NCBI GenBank assembly: GCA_950054485.1
Contig: CATLPD010000001.1
Coordinates: 248,001-312,000 of the forward strand
Length of the DNA stretch: 64,000 nucleotides
Source: an uncultured Alphaproteobacteria bacterium
GTDB taxonomy: Bacteria > Pseudomonadota > Alphaproteobacteria > Micavibrionales > CSBR16-224
Direction of reading: 5' to 3'
The notes under the pieces are model-generated. The model made no database searches and was not told the DNA's origin. It saw nothing but the letters and a program-made list of their open reading frames with translations. Positions 42,721 through 51,632 of the stretch are shown here, piece by piece. Positions within the stretch are counted from its first letter, which is position 1, and each line of letters opens with the position of its first letter. A program made the position numbers and the translations under genes.

Positions 42721-43770
42721 ATGGCGCTTGGCACCAGCGGGCTTTCAACGCATATCTATAACAATAACGTTAAATCGGTCTTATTGCTGATTTCGTTTCC
42801 GTTGCTGATATTTACAATGATTTACGCCTTTTATGTCGGGCTTTATTATTTCGGCTTTTTTTCACCGCAATTTATAATGCCCTTGGCAACGCCGGCGCAG
42901 GAACCCATTTTTGAAAGAGCATTTTTTCACCTGCTGGGTATCGTGCCGCACATTATAATCGGTGTTTTTATCTGGTTCACTATTGCGTGGTTTTTTCATA
43001 CGCGGATGATACGGGCCGCAACAGGGGCAGTCCCCGTTACACGCGCCGAATATCCAAAGATTTACAATATGCTGGAAAATCTGTGTATTTCGCGCGGTGT
43101 GCCAATGCCGCAATTCCAGATTATCGATTCCCCCGCCCTGAACGCATTTGCCAGCGGCATTAATCAAAAGACCTTCAGCATTACGCTGACCCGCGGCATC
43201 ATCGAGGCCTTGGAAGATGACGAACTGAAAGCCGTTATCGCGCATGAATTATCCCATATTTTAAACCGCGATGTCCGTTTGATGATTGTTGCCATTATCT
43301 TTGTCGGTATTATCAGTTTTGTGGCTGAACTTGCATTCAGATCGCTGCTATATGGGCGCTATACATCAGCTGCGCGTTATGGCAGTGGACGTGGCCGCAA
43401 TAACGGCGGCCTTATTCTGGTTTTAATGGGATTTGCCATTCTGGCGATCGGCTATTTCTTTGCTATTCTGATCCGCTTTGCCATTTCACGCAAACGTGAA
43501 TATCTGGCCGATGCCGGCGCGATTGAACTAACCAAAGACCCGTCTGCCATGATGCGCGCCTTAATGCGTATATCAAAAAATGCCGATATGCCGGGTATGC
43601 CGAAAAACGTCAAACAAATGTGTATCGAAAATCCATCCAACATCATGAGCCTTTTTGCGACACATCCCCCGATTGAACGCCGTATCCAGACCCTGTCCGA
43701 CATGACCGGCACGCCCGTTCCAGAACTGACCGTCAGTTTAAAGCGCCCACCGAAACGCCCTTGGGGCTAA
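42721..43770 (+). CDS. M48-family zinc metalloprotease (HtpX-like)
   Basis: 349 residues, inner-membrane peptidase. The zinc motif is HELSH (in VIAHELSHILNRDV), with the third ligand glutamate in REYLADAGAIEL. Two N-terminal and two further membrane helices flank the catalytic domain. The C-terminus has FATHPPIERRIQTL, typical of HtpX/LemA-linked members. Likely function is membrane-protein quality control. Coupled to lemA. Confidence 0.93.
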   Translation: MALGTSGLSTHIYNNNVKSVLLLISFPLLIFTMIYAFYVGLYYFGFFSPQFIMPLATPAQEPIFERAFFHLLGIVPHIIIGVFIWFTIAWFFHTRMIRAATGAVPVTRAEYPKIYNMLENLCISRGVPMPQFQIIDSPALNAFASGINQKTFSITLTRGIIEALEDDELKAVIAHELSHILNRDVRLMIVAIIFVGIISFVAELAFRSLLYGRYTSAARYGSGRGRNNGGLILVLMGFAILAIGYFFAILIRFAISRKREYLADAGAIELTKDPSAMMRALMRISKNADMPGMPKNVKQMCIENPSNIMSLFATHPPIERRIQTLSDMTGTPVPELTVSLKRPPKRPWG

Positions 43771-43920
43771 AAGGCCTGATAACAGAATCACCTATCAAAA
43801 ATTTTTAGTGACAGAAATCGCGTAATCCCATAGATTCTATCGATTCTTTTTAAAACTATTGACAAAATGACTTTGTTTTCATAACATCAGTCAATTGCAA
43901 AATTTGGAAAAGGTATTACG

Positions 43921-44301
43921 ATGGGTAAACGTAACGGTTTAAAAGCTCTACTAAAATTCGCAGATTCGCTGGTCAGTGGCGGCGAAAAATTATATGAACA
44001 ATTTAACGGCAAATCACGCAGCGAAGCTCTGGAATTTTTGAAAGGTAACTTTCAAGCACTAAACTCCGAAGAAGCCCGTCGCAATCTTCAAAATATTCTA
44101 AAATCGGAAGATCCGCAAAAACTGCTTAAATTTGTTCGCGCCAGTGGCAAATTCAACAAAGAGGATGCGGTGAAACTTGTTGAAATTTTAACAACCGGCA
44201 ATCCTGCAGAGGACCTACCCGAACATTTAAAAAAGAAAATCAACAGCGCACAGCCTATGCCCAAAGCAAAAGGCAAAAAAGGCCCCGGCAAAAATAAATG
44301 A
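43921..44301 (+). CDS. Unknown small basic protein
   Basis: 126 residues, all-helical, no membrane helix, with a lysine-rich end (PKAKGKKGPGKNK). The middle has a regular pattern of charged and Leu residues (ALEFLKGNF, NLQNILKSED, KLVEILTTGNP) that looks like short helical hairpins. Its TGA overlaps the next ATG (ATGA). The 150-base gap upstream contains nothing I can name. Confidence 0.65.
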   Translation: MGKRNGLKALLKFADSLVSGGEKLYEQFNGKSRSEALEFLKGNFQALNSEEARRNLQNILKSEDPQKLLKFVRASGKFNKEDAVKLVEILTTGNPAEDLPEHLKKKINSAQPMPKAKGKKGPGKNK

Positions 44302-44528
44302 CCCCGCGCAGTTTTCTATATGTCAGACAAATGGTCTCGTTCTTGTGGCAGCATTTTCAAAGCCTTTTGACCTATGCACGCGGGCAATCAACACAGTCAC
44401 GCCTTTCAAAGACTATGTATCTGGCGCTGCTTATCCTGCCCTTCGGCTTTTTGCTTTTGTTCGCCATCTTTTTACCCAAATATGCGCTGCATGTTTTAGC
44501 CGCCAAACAGGCTGGCGTCATTTCGTAA
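44298..44528 (+). CDS. Small single-helix membrane protein
   Basis: 76 residues, one membrane helix (MYLALLILPFGFLLLFAIFLP), basic head. The ATGA overlap with the preceding gene gives it the best support. No known domain. An overlapping frame at 44345-44569 is poorer because it has no coupled start. Confidence 0.55.
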   Translation: MTPRSFLYVRQMVSFLWQHFQSLLTYARGQSTQSRLSKTMYLALLILPFGFLLLFAIFLPKYALHVLAAKQAGVIS

Positions 44529-44602
44529 TAGATATAAAAACGCCAAAAAAATTCCCCAAAAAGATTTAATATCTTTTCAGACTTTTAGGCTATAATTATA
44601 TC

Positions 44603-45229
44603 ATGAATATACGTCATGATATCCGCGGCAACGCTTTAGTCCTTATTATGGTTGCCATTTTTTTGATCGGGCTTTTGGCCAAAAACGTGATTGAAAAAGA
44701 CCTTGATACAAACTATATCGCAGATCAGGCCGAACTGAAGGCCCAGCTTGCCAAGATACGTAATCATGAAACAAATCTGAACATGGCAACCCAAACTGTT
44801 CTTAACAACGGCACGGACCCTGCGAATATTGACGATATTATTCCTTCAGAAGCTGGCTTTGATACCTCGCCGCATGCCGCAAAAATCTATCACCCCTATG
44901 GCGGTGGTGTCCAATATATCGAAGATTATCAAGGCTGGAACGATATTCAGATCAATTATAATACGACCATCACAAATCTTGGGCCGACAGCAGGCGTTGA
45001 TATTATTGCCGTTGGCGATGTATCCGAAGAACTTTGCGATGCGCTTTCACTCAGCCCTGCAACAGTTGTGACACAGGTCGCCATAGATGCCTTGCAGGCC
45101 GATACCTCCATCACTTTGGACGACTCCACAACCTGCACCGCCGGCATATGCGATTCAATAGACCGCCAGTGCGTCCGGAATGCGGGTGGCACCGAATTTG
45201 TCTTTTATACCCTGCTGCACGCGCAATAA
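44603..45229 (+). CDS. Pseudopilin-like exported protein
   Basis: 208 residues. The head MNIRHDIRGNALVLIMVAIF is a prepilin-like charged segment followed by a hydrophobic helix, as in the gene at 8928-9659. The globular part has five cysteines (LCDAL, TCTAGIC, QCVRN). KIYHPYGGGVQYI is comparable to HVFSPNGGAV of the other protein. TATAAT at 44591-44596 lies six bases before the ATG and no Shine-Dalgarno is seen, so the transcript may be leaderless. Exact function unknown. Confidence 0.72.
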   Translation: MNIRHDIRGNALVLIMVAIFLIGLLAKNVIEKDLDTNYIADQAELKAQLAKIRNHETNLNMATQTVLNNGTDPANIDDIIPSEAGFDTSPHAAKIYHPYGGGVQYIEDYQGWNDIQINYNTTITNLGPTAGVDIIAVGDVSEELCDALSLSPATVVTQVAIDALQADTSITLDDSTTCTAGICDSIDRQCVRNAGGTEFVFYTLLHAQ

Positions 45230-45330
45230 CTTTAACCGAATATCCGGCAACTGACTCATTGATATCATTTTCCACCCATGCTATAGTTCAATGTTATAAA
45301 AACATTACGGATTGGGGAATTTAATTACAA

Positions 45331-46764
45331 ATGGCGAAAAAGCCTGAAAATAACGAACCTAAAAAGACAAAAGGGTTTCTCGGTATGTTCAAAAAGGACG
45401 TCGACGGAATCCATAAGAATGGCTATACGCGCCTGCAGATTGCCATAAAAAAGGGAAACCGTAAAAAAGTACGGGAACTATTAAAGCTTGGCGCCGCACC
45501 TGATTTTTCCGGCACCCGCGGCCCTGAAAACCGCCCCCTGGCAATCGCCATTCAAAGCTGCCACATTAAAATCGCAGGCGACCTTCTAAAGGCAGGCGCC
45601 AGTCCGGATCATCATTTTCTGGGTTGCAGCTATGTCAGTCAGGCCGTCAGCATGCGCTATCCGACATTGGTTGATATGTTGCTTAAACACGGCACCGACA
45701 AAAATCTAACAGATCTGTGGACAGGTGAAACCCCGTTGTTCCACGTAAGTGATCACAGTGCATTCATGGTGTCGACTTTGGTAGATTACGGATATGACAT
45801 TAATGCTGTTAACCATGAAGGCCGCAGCGCCCTTTATCAGGCTGTTGCCAATCGCCGTTTTGAAACCGCTAAAAAGCTTTTACAGCATGGCGCAGATCCT
45901 AATGTCAAACCTGCAGATTCACCGTCGTTGATTGCATTGGTGATGGAAAACGCCAATGGTCGTTATGACGCCCTGTGGTATATGGTTAAACCGTTGGTTG
46001 AAAAAGGGGCGGACATAAATGCCGTTACACCGAATAACCAAAGTCTGTTTATGCTGGCAACGGCCTTTGATGATCTGGAAATGGCAATCTGGGCCGGCCG
46101 CAAATGTGACAATATAAAATTGAAAGATACAGACGGTAACACCCCGTTGCATATCGCCCTTAAAGGCAAAAAGCCTAAAGTTATAAGATATGTGCTATCG
46201 GTTTATGACCGTATTCCGGCGGATAAAAACGCAGCTGATACATGCGTTGTCGGACAAATTATGGACGATGCCGACTTTTATTTAAAAAATCCGAAACCAG
46301 AGGCTTTGGATATTGTTAAAACCATGCTGGACAAAGGCGCAAATATTGATGTGCAGGGCCAAACGGGACGTACTATGACGCATCTGGCCGTCGAATATAA
46401 AGATGACAAGCTGCTGGAATTGATACTGAAATATAAACCGGATATGGAAGTGCGCGATGAAAACGGCTATACGCCGCTGTGCCGCGCTGTTCTGATGGAC
46501 AACCTTGAACTGGTTGACCGATTGCTGGATCAGGGCGCAAATCCCAATATTACCAATTCCAAAGGCTGGACCATATTGGATCTGCTGTCTCTGGAACGAA
46601 ATGACAGAACATCACCAATGGTGCAACGTTTGATGTCAGCGGGGGGACAATACATCAAGCAACTTCCCGCAAATGATCATGCGGCAGTTGCACCGCCGAT
46701 ACAAAAGAAAGACACGCCACAGACGCAAAAAGGGAGGTCGGCGAAACCGCCGCCACGTTTTTAA
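45331..46764 (+). CDS. Ankyrin-repeat protein
   Basis: 477 residues with about nine to ten ankyrin repeats from residue 28 on. Examples are NGYTRLQIAIKKGNRKKVRE, GRSALYQAVANRRFETAKKL and NGYTPLCRAVLMDNLELVDR. No signal peptide. The end is Pro/Lys/Arg-rich (KGRSAKPPPRF). GGGGAA precedes the start. In Dot/Icm-bearing bacteria such proteins are often effectors; here that is only a possibility. Confidence 0.92.
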   Translation: MAKKPENNEPKKTKGFLGMFKKDVDGIHKNGYTRLQIAIKKGNRKKVRELLKLGAAPDFSGTRGPENRPLAIAIQSCHIKIAGDLLKAGASPDHHFLGCSYVSQAVSMRYPTLVDMLLKHGTDKNLTDLWTGETPLFHVSDHSAFMVSTLVDYGYDINAVNHEGRSALYQAVANRRFETAKKLLQHGADPNVKPADSPSLIALVMENANGRYDALWYMVKPLVEKGADINAVTPNNQSLFMLATAFDDLEMAIWAGRKCDNIKLKDTDGNTPLHIALKGKKPKVIRYVLSVYDRIPADKNAADTCVVGQIMDDADFYLKNPKPEALDIVKTMLDKGANIDVQGQTGRTMTHLAVEYKDDKLLELILKYKPDMEVRDENGYTPLCRAVLMDNLELVDRLLDQGANPNITNSKGWTILDLLSLERNDRTSPMVQRLMSAGGQYIKQLPANDHAAVAPPIQKKDTPQTQKGRSAKPPPRF

Positions 46765-46835
46765 TTTAGCTTTTTTTGCTATTTTCGTGCTATAATAAAA
46801 GAGGGGAATAGCAAAGATCTTACGGGGGATTAAAA

Positions 46836-47000
46836 ATGCTACAACTTTTAAAATCTTGGCTAGGTAAACGGGATGGCGCGACTGCGATTGAATACGGAAT
46901 GATTGTTGCCGGTATTGCAATCGGGATCAGCATTATCGTTTTTACCGTCGGAGACCAGTTAGAAGCGTTCTTTGTGGCGCTCGGCGAAAATTTTGACTAG
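46836..47000 (+). CDS. Flp/Fap-type pilin
   Basis: 54 residues, too short to be found by usual length filters. The sequence GATAIEYGMIVAGIAIGISI carries the Flp signature: prepilin cleavage after the Gly, Glu at position 5 and Tyr at 6 of the mature form, then a hydrophobic helix. GGGGG lies 8-12 bases before the ATG and TGCTATAAT (46788-46796) is a likely promoter. No tad/cpa assembly genes are in the window; the gene lies alone between two ankyrin genes. Confidence 0.9.
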   Translation: MLQLLKSWLGKRDGATAIEYGMIVAGIAIGISIIVFTVGDQLEAFFVALGENFD

Positions 47001-47023
47001 TGGATTAACAACAAAAGAAAAAA

Positions 47024-47611
47024 ATGTCCAAAAAACCGGAAGCATTATTTTCGATCTTTAATACGATCAATAAGAAAGATGCCTATGGGCTGACGCGCCT
47101 TTATCGTGCTGCACGCCATGGGAATGTTACGCTTGTTAAAACGCTTTTGCGTAAAGGCGCCAATCCGAACATTAATACAGGCTGCGGCTTTTATCCGCTG
47201 CATATCGCTGCATTCTGGGGCGAGGTTAAAATTGTAAAACTACTTTTGGAAGCAGGCGCCGACCCGAACGTCACAAACGGCAAGGGCTGGACACCGCTGC
47301 ACAGCGCATCGCTTGGTGCCGGGCTGGAAGGACGCCGCAAAGTTATCGAACTTTTGGTCCAGCACAAAGCCAACGTATATGTGCGTGATGATCATGGGTG
47401 GAGCCCGCGCGATTATGCCGATCTATGGACAGATCCGGAAAATCCACGCCTGAAAGCGATTTACGAGCATCTAAAACAGGATTCAAGTGAAACAACAGGA
47501 CACCAGCCGAATCTTAAAAAGCTGGGGATGAGCAAAAAAGACCCATCCGATAATGACAATAAACCGCCGAAAAAGCCCTCGAAAGGGCAAATTCCGCCGC
47601 ATCACCGCTAG
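47024..47611 (+). CDS. Ankyrin-repeat protein
   Basis: 195 residues. Three to four ankyrin repeats (YGLTRLYRAARHGNVTLVKT, CGFYPLHIAAFWGEVKIVKL, KGWTPLHSASLGAGLEGRRK) occupy residues about 20-150, then a hydrophilic tail (NKPPKKPSKGQIPPHHR). No signal peptide. It begins 24 bases after the Flp pilin and may share its transcript. Its stop lies 10 bases from the convergent TPR gene. Confidence 0.88.
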   Translation: MSKKPEALFSIFNTINKKDAYGLTRLYRAARHGNVTLVKTLLRKGANPNINTGCGFYPLHIAAFWGEVKIVKLLLEAGADPNVTNGKGWTPLHSASLGAGLEGRRKVIELLVQHKANVYVRDDHGWSPRDYADLWTDPENPRLKAIYEHLKQDSSETTGHQPNLKKLGMSKKDPSDNDNKPPKKPSKGQIPPHHR

Positions 47612-47621
47612 GCCTTATACT

Positions 47622-50600
47622 TTATTCCGCGCGGTAATTATCTAGAAACCCTTTAAAGATATCGACTTCACCTGCAATCCGCAGCATGGTGTCTCGATCG
47701 CTGAGTGTTGTGCGCCCGGCGCTGCGGGTCACAAGCGCGAAAGAATTGGCGAGCGTCGTCTCGCGCATGAAATCCATGTAATTATCACGCAGCTGGTTCA
47801 TCGCCGCACGTTCATCCGCCAATTTCAGAGCGACAGCAACGTTCAGCACATATCCGGCCTCCTCGGGTGATAACGTTTCGACGGATGGCGGCGGTATAAG
47901 GCGCATCAAGCCTGCCGCAGCATTCTTCCATTGTCCGTCACGCCAGTATATGTCCGCGCGCAGGCGCACGGCGTTGCGGGTATTCATCCCATCCAGCGCA
48001 CGTACGGCTTCTTCCACCATATCTAATTGGGACAGGGCCCGTGCCCGCAATAGCTGGCGTTCTTCCTGTAAGTTTTGCGAAATTCCGTCACGGCCGCTGC
48101 GCTGCAAAATCGAAATGGCATCATTCGGGCGATTATCCAGCAGATATATTGACGCCAGACGCGCCCCGACACGGGTGACTTCGACCCCTTCAACCGCATT
48201 CTTCGCAAGCAGGCCTTCCAGTGTGTCAGCTGCACGCTGCAGTAAATCCATTTCCACCAGATAATCCGAGAAATTGATCGCCGCGGTCGTACCATCTTCG
48301 CCTGCCGGCATCAGCTCCTGAAATTCGCTGAAAATACTGACGGCCTCTAATGGCGGAATATCGCTGGCCTTGCCATCAACATACAGGTTTCTGAAAATGC
48401 GCAGCATGTCTTTTGTCAGGGGCTCGGTATCTTCGCGGCGCTGTTCGGCCAGACGCACCGCATTTTTCAACTGCAGCATACCATCATAATAACGGTTGTT
48501 TATAATCCTGAGCAGGCCAATACTGTGTAAAATCTGCGTTTCCAGCGCATCGTCACGCCATGCAAAGCGCATATGTTCCAATGTATCCAATGCATCAGCC
48601 GGGCTGATCGCTTTTGTTTGCCATTCCAAAAGGGTTTTCGCCAAACGCGCCTTGGTCTGATACAGGCGGTCGCGATATAAAATCGCCTTGCGCCATTCTT
48701 CCAGCGCCTTTTCAGGCTGGTTATTCTGGCGATACATTTCCCCCTGCAGGTAAAGGCGCGCTGCGTGGTGGCGCACGGGCAGGTTTTCCTCGTAAGCATC
48801 CAGAACCTCCAGCAACTTGGCCGCGCGCGCCGGATCACCACTTCGAAGGGCGGATTCTGCCATATATAGGGTCATCGGGATCGCCAGCTTTTCAGGGTAG
48901 CCGTTCAAAAGAACCGTTTCTTTCGGGAATAAACTTTCAGCCAGACGCCATTCTTCATGGGCGGCGGCGGCATAACCCCGCCACAATTGGGCCTCGGGCT
49001 GATCCTGCAGGGCAGCTGTTCCCAAATCGTCGATCGCCTCTTCATGGCGCCCCGAAAGCGCCTTGGATGCACCGCGGATCGCCAAGAAACTAAGGCGGTT
49101 TGATAATTCTTCGTCCCCTTGCGCAACCAGATCCAACAGCCCCAGCGTTTCATCGCCAAAGCCGTTGGCAAAATAAAGCAGGGCCAATTGGAAAATCGTA
49201 TCCAGTTTTTCTTCTTCATCATCCATGGTGCTGATTTTATCCATCAGGAACATGCGGTTTGTCGCAAATTCCTTGATGCCCCCGCGGCGCCAGGAATAAA
49301 GATTGAACAGGCGGTTGTTATCCATGTTATCGACTTCGGCAAACGGGTCGATCTGCGCAAAACGCGCCTCGGATGATGACAGGTTCAATCCATCCGGCGC
49401 TGTAATGATCACTTCGTCGCGGCCTGTTCTGAATTCCAGGCCCTCGCGCCTTGCCGCAGCGGCAAAGCCGATCGTCGTTTCATAAACAACCAGATCAGGC
49501 GTCACAAAGGCCTTGGATGTATTCTGGCTGGACGATAAGGTCGGCACAATTGTCAGCACGTCCCCCACCGTCGGGTCGCGCAGTTCGTACACGCGCCCAG
49601 GTCGCATCAGCGGGCTGACAAGGCGCGCGGTCGTGCCATCATCATTATATTCGGGTTCGGGCTGACCGGATGAGAAATCGGAAGGTTTTTCAGCTGTTAA
49701 CATCACCTGCCAAGCCAGATTATCCTTTCGCACTTGTGAATAAACGCCGTCCGGACGGTTAAAGCGATAGGCAACACCGTCATCAAGTTCGTATGTATCC
49801 GGACGCCCCAGTGTTTCAGACAATGGCCCGAAACTTTCCGGTGCGATTGTGCCCAGCTTTGATCCCAGAATGACCCAAAGATGGTCAAAGCGCTCGAAAA
49901 CTGCCAGCGGCGTCGGTTCGATCGTTGAAATCGTGATAATTGTCGGCTGGGTTGGTGGGGCCGGGCTGGCAGGGCCGTCCGTTAAAACATCAATCAAAAC
50001 CTGATCTGCAATATTTTCACCGATTTCTTCCCGCATATTTTCGGCGGTCTGTTCATCTTCTGATGTTTCAGGTGCGGGGGCATCGGCTTTCGGCTGGTCA
50101 AAAATTTCGTCGGCCTCTTCTTCCGCCACATCTTCGTCGTTATTTTCGCTGGCCTGTTCAACTGCCTCCAGAATACGGGCCGTATCGGCATCAACTGGCG
50201 GTTCTTGCACATCCGGCGTATCAATTTCGGGGGCAGGCGCAGCAGTAACAGGTGGTCCTGCATTGCCCTCAGCCTTTACAGGCTGGGTTAAATCAACAGG
50301 GGCATTATCAGGTATTTGATCTTGCGTAACTGCGGGCGCCGGCGCCTCGGGCACTGATGTCGTATCCGGAACCTCGGGCGCTGCGTTCGGCGATCCGCCA
50401 AAGGCATCAATGATCACGCGACGTATCAGACGAAAGTCTTTCACCTGCGCCCCTGCCGCCAACGTAATCGATATAATCGTTCTGTCAGGTGTTTGCGATT
50501 GCAGGTTGATGGATTTTACATTTTTAACCTTATCAACATTCGGCAAGGTCGGCTGGCTCGGCGTTCCGGCCTCGAACGTCAGGGTCAGAACATCACCGCT

Positions 50601-50795
50601 TCGGTTCGCAGTATAGGCCACCATCTTATCCCAATCGAAAACCAGACGATCATAGGCGTTGTGTACGCCCGCCCGTACTGAAAGGTTCGCCGTTCGGGCA
50701 TAAGCATCCGACGCCAGCACCAAAATGGCCAGCATCAGGGCGAAAAACCCTGCATATTTCATATTTTTAGACTGAATCATGGCAGAACTGCGCAT
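47622..50795 (-). CDS. Large exported TPR-type protein of the flagellar motor cluster
   Basis: About 1057 residues. An N-terminal signal peptide (YAGFFALMLAILVLASDAYA) precedes an AMIN-like beta domain (ARTANLSVRAG ... RLIRRVIIDAFGG). A long Pro/Glu/Asp-rich linker follows (about residues 150-290), then a helical half with TPR-type repeats (PEAQLWRGYAAAAHEEWRLA, GEMYRQNNQPEKALEEWRKA). Start uncertain: ATGs at 50819, 50795 and 50762 are in frame; 50795 has AGGGA upstream. It is the last gene of the fliL-fliM operon; related proteins next to MotB-like genes occur in other alphaproteobacteria. Role in motility inferred from context. Confidence 0.8.
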   Translation of the reverse strand: MRSSAMIQSKNMKYAGFFALMLAILVLASDAYARTANLSVRAGVHNAYDRLVFDWDKMVAYTANRSGDVLTLTFEAGTPSQPTLPNVDKVKNVKSINLQSQTPDRTIISITLAAGAQVKDFRLIRRVIIDAFGGSPNAAPEVPDTTSVPEAPAPAVTQDQIPDNAPVDLTQPVKAEGNAGPPVTAAPAPEIDTPDVQEPPVDADTARILEAVEQASENNDEDVAEEEADEIFDQPKADAPAPETSEDEQTAENMREEIGENIADQVLIDVLTDGPASPAPPTQPTIITISTIEPTPLAVFERFDHLWVILGSKLGTIAPESFGPLSETLGRPDTYELDDGVAYRFNRPDGVYSQVRKDNLAWQVMLTAEKPSDFSSGQPEPEYNDDGTTARLVSPLMRPGRVYELRDPTVGDVLTIVPTLSSSQNTSKAFVTPDLVVYETTIGFAAAARREGLEFRTGRDEVIITAPDGLNLSSSEARFAQIDPFAEVDNMDNNRLFNLYSWRRGGIKEFATNRMFLMDKISTMDDEEEKLDTIFQLALLYFANGFGDETLGLLDLVAQGDEELSNRLSFLAIRGASKALSGRHEEAIDDLGTAALQDQPEAQLWRGYAAAAHEEWRLAESLFPKETVLLNGYPEKLAIPMTLYMAESALRSGDPARAAKLLEVLDAYEENLPVRHHAARLYLQGEMYRQNNQPEKALEEWRKAILYRDRLYQTKARLAKTLLEWQTKAISPADALDTLEHMRFAWRDDALETQILHSIGLLRIINNRYYDGMLQLKNAVRLAEQRREDTEPLTKDMLRIFRNLYVDGKASDIPPLEAVSIFSEFQELMPAGEDGTTAAINFSDYLVEMDLLQRAADTLEGLLAKNAVEGVEVTRVGARLASIYLLDNRPNDAISILQRSGRDGISQNLQEERQLLRARALSQLDMVEEAVRALDGMNTRNAVRLRADIYWRDGQWKNAAAGLMRLIPPPSVETLSPEEAGYVLNVAVALKLADERAAMNQLRDNYMDFMRETTLANSFALVTRSAGRTTLSDRDTMLRIAGEVDIFKGFLDNYRAE

Positions 50796-50867
50796 AAGAG
50801 TTTTTGTCCCTGATATCATAACATTAAAACCACTGAAAAATCACGGTTTTTTACGTTTTTGTTCCAC

Positions 50868-51632
50868 CTAAAATAATGTGCCGCGGTTTTCGTGGATCAT
50901 AATTTCAACACGCCGCATTTCCGCATAGTCATCTGCATTTTGCCCGTTTTCTTCAATGCCGAACAAACCAACTGATTTACGATACCCTGTTTCATAGATC
51001 AATCGCGCGATCGAGGCCGCGCGCTGCTGTGCCAAACCATAGTTGGATGTATATTCATCCTGCAAACCCGATACCGGCACAGGGTCAGTATAGCCATAGA
51101 CCTCGATCGCGTTTTTCAGATTTGTTAACAGTGTAAATAAATCCGCCAGTTCCGGCGCAACGCCAGCCCTAAGTTCATGCGCACCGCTGTCAAACAACAG
51201 ACGGTTCGGCAGACGGATCACAAGACGGCTGTTTTCATTGATAATTTCAGCGCCATACAGCGCGCCGCGTCCCTTGATATTTTGACGCAAAACAGAGGCC
51301 AGATAATTCAAATCCTCCCCACGGATAACCTGTATCCGCTGATTGGCATCACGGTTGGTCAGGCCTGATTGCTCGGTCGATCCAAAGGCCCCGTTATTTT
51401 TCAATACATAGGTAATGTTCGAGTAAATTTCGCGTTCGGGATTGATCATCGAAAACATCAGAACAAAGAAGGTCAGCATCAAAGCAATAACATCGGTAAA
51501 GGAAATCAGCCAAACGTTGCTGGTCCCTGTCGCCATCAAAGTCTCACGCCTGTCGACAACAGGCATTTCAAAACGCGGGTCCTGATCGTCCTTTTTTTTC
51601 TTTTTCTTGTCTTTATCGGTTTCCTTATTCAA
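50868..51632 (-). CDS. MotB-like OmpA-domain protein
   Basis: 254 residues. A lysine-rich head (KDKKKKKKDD) precedes one membrane helix (VWLISFTDVIALMLTFFVLMF) with Asp47 in the place of the proton-binding aspartate of MotB. A C-terminal OmpA/MotB peptidoglycan-binding domain follows (LLFDSGAHELRAGV, VYGYTDPVP, YGLAQQRAASIARLI, MRRVEIMI). It fits a stator subunit, though no motA lies in the window. It overlaps the upstream gene by 8 bases. Confidence 0.87.
   Translation of the reverse strand: MNKETDKDKKKKKKDDQDPRFEMPVVDRRETLMATGTSNVWLISFTDVIALMLTFFVLMFSMINPEREIYSNITYVLKNNGAFGSTEQSGLTNRDANQRIQVIRGEDLNYLASVLRQNIKGRGALYGAEIINENSRLVIRLPNRLLFDSGAHELRAGVAPELADLFTLLTNLKNAIEVYGYTDPVPVSGLQDEYTSNYGLAQQRAASIARLIYETGYRKSVGLFGIEENGQNADDYAEMRRVEIMIHENRGTLF

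Noticed and set aside
44345-44569. Alternative frame to the small membrane protein at 44298
   Set aside because: Same region in another frame without the ATGA coupling to the upstream gene.
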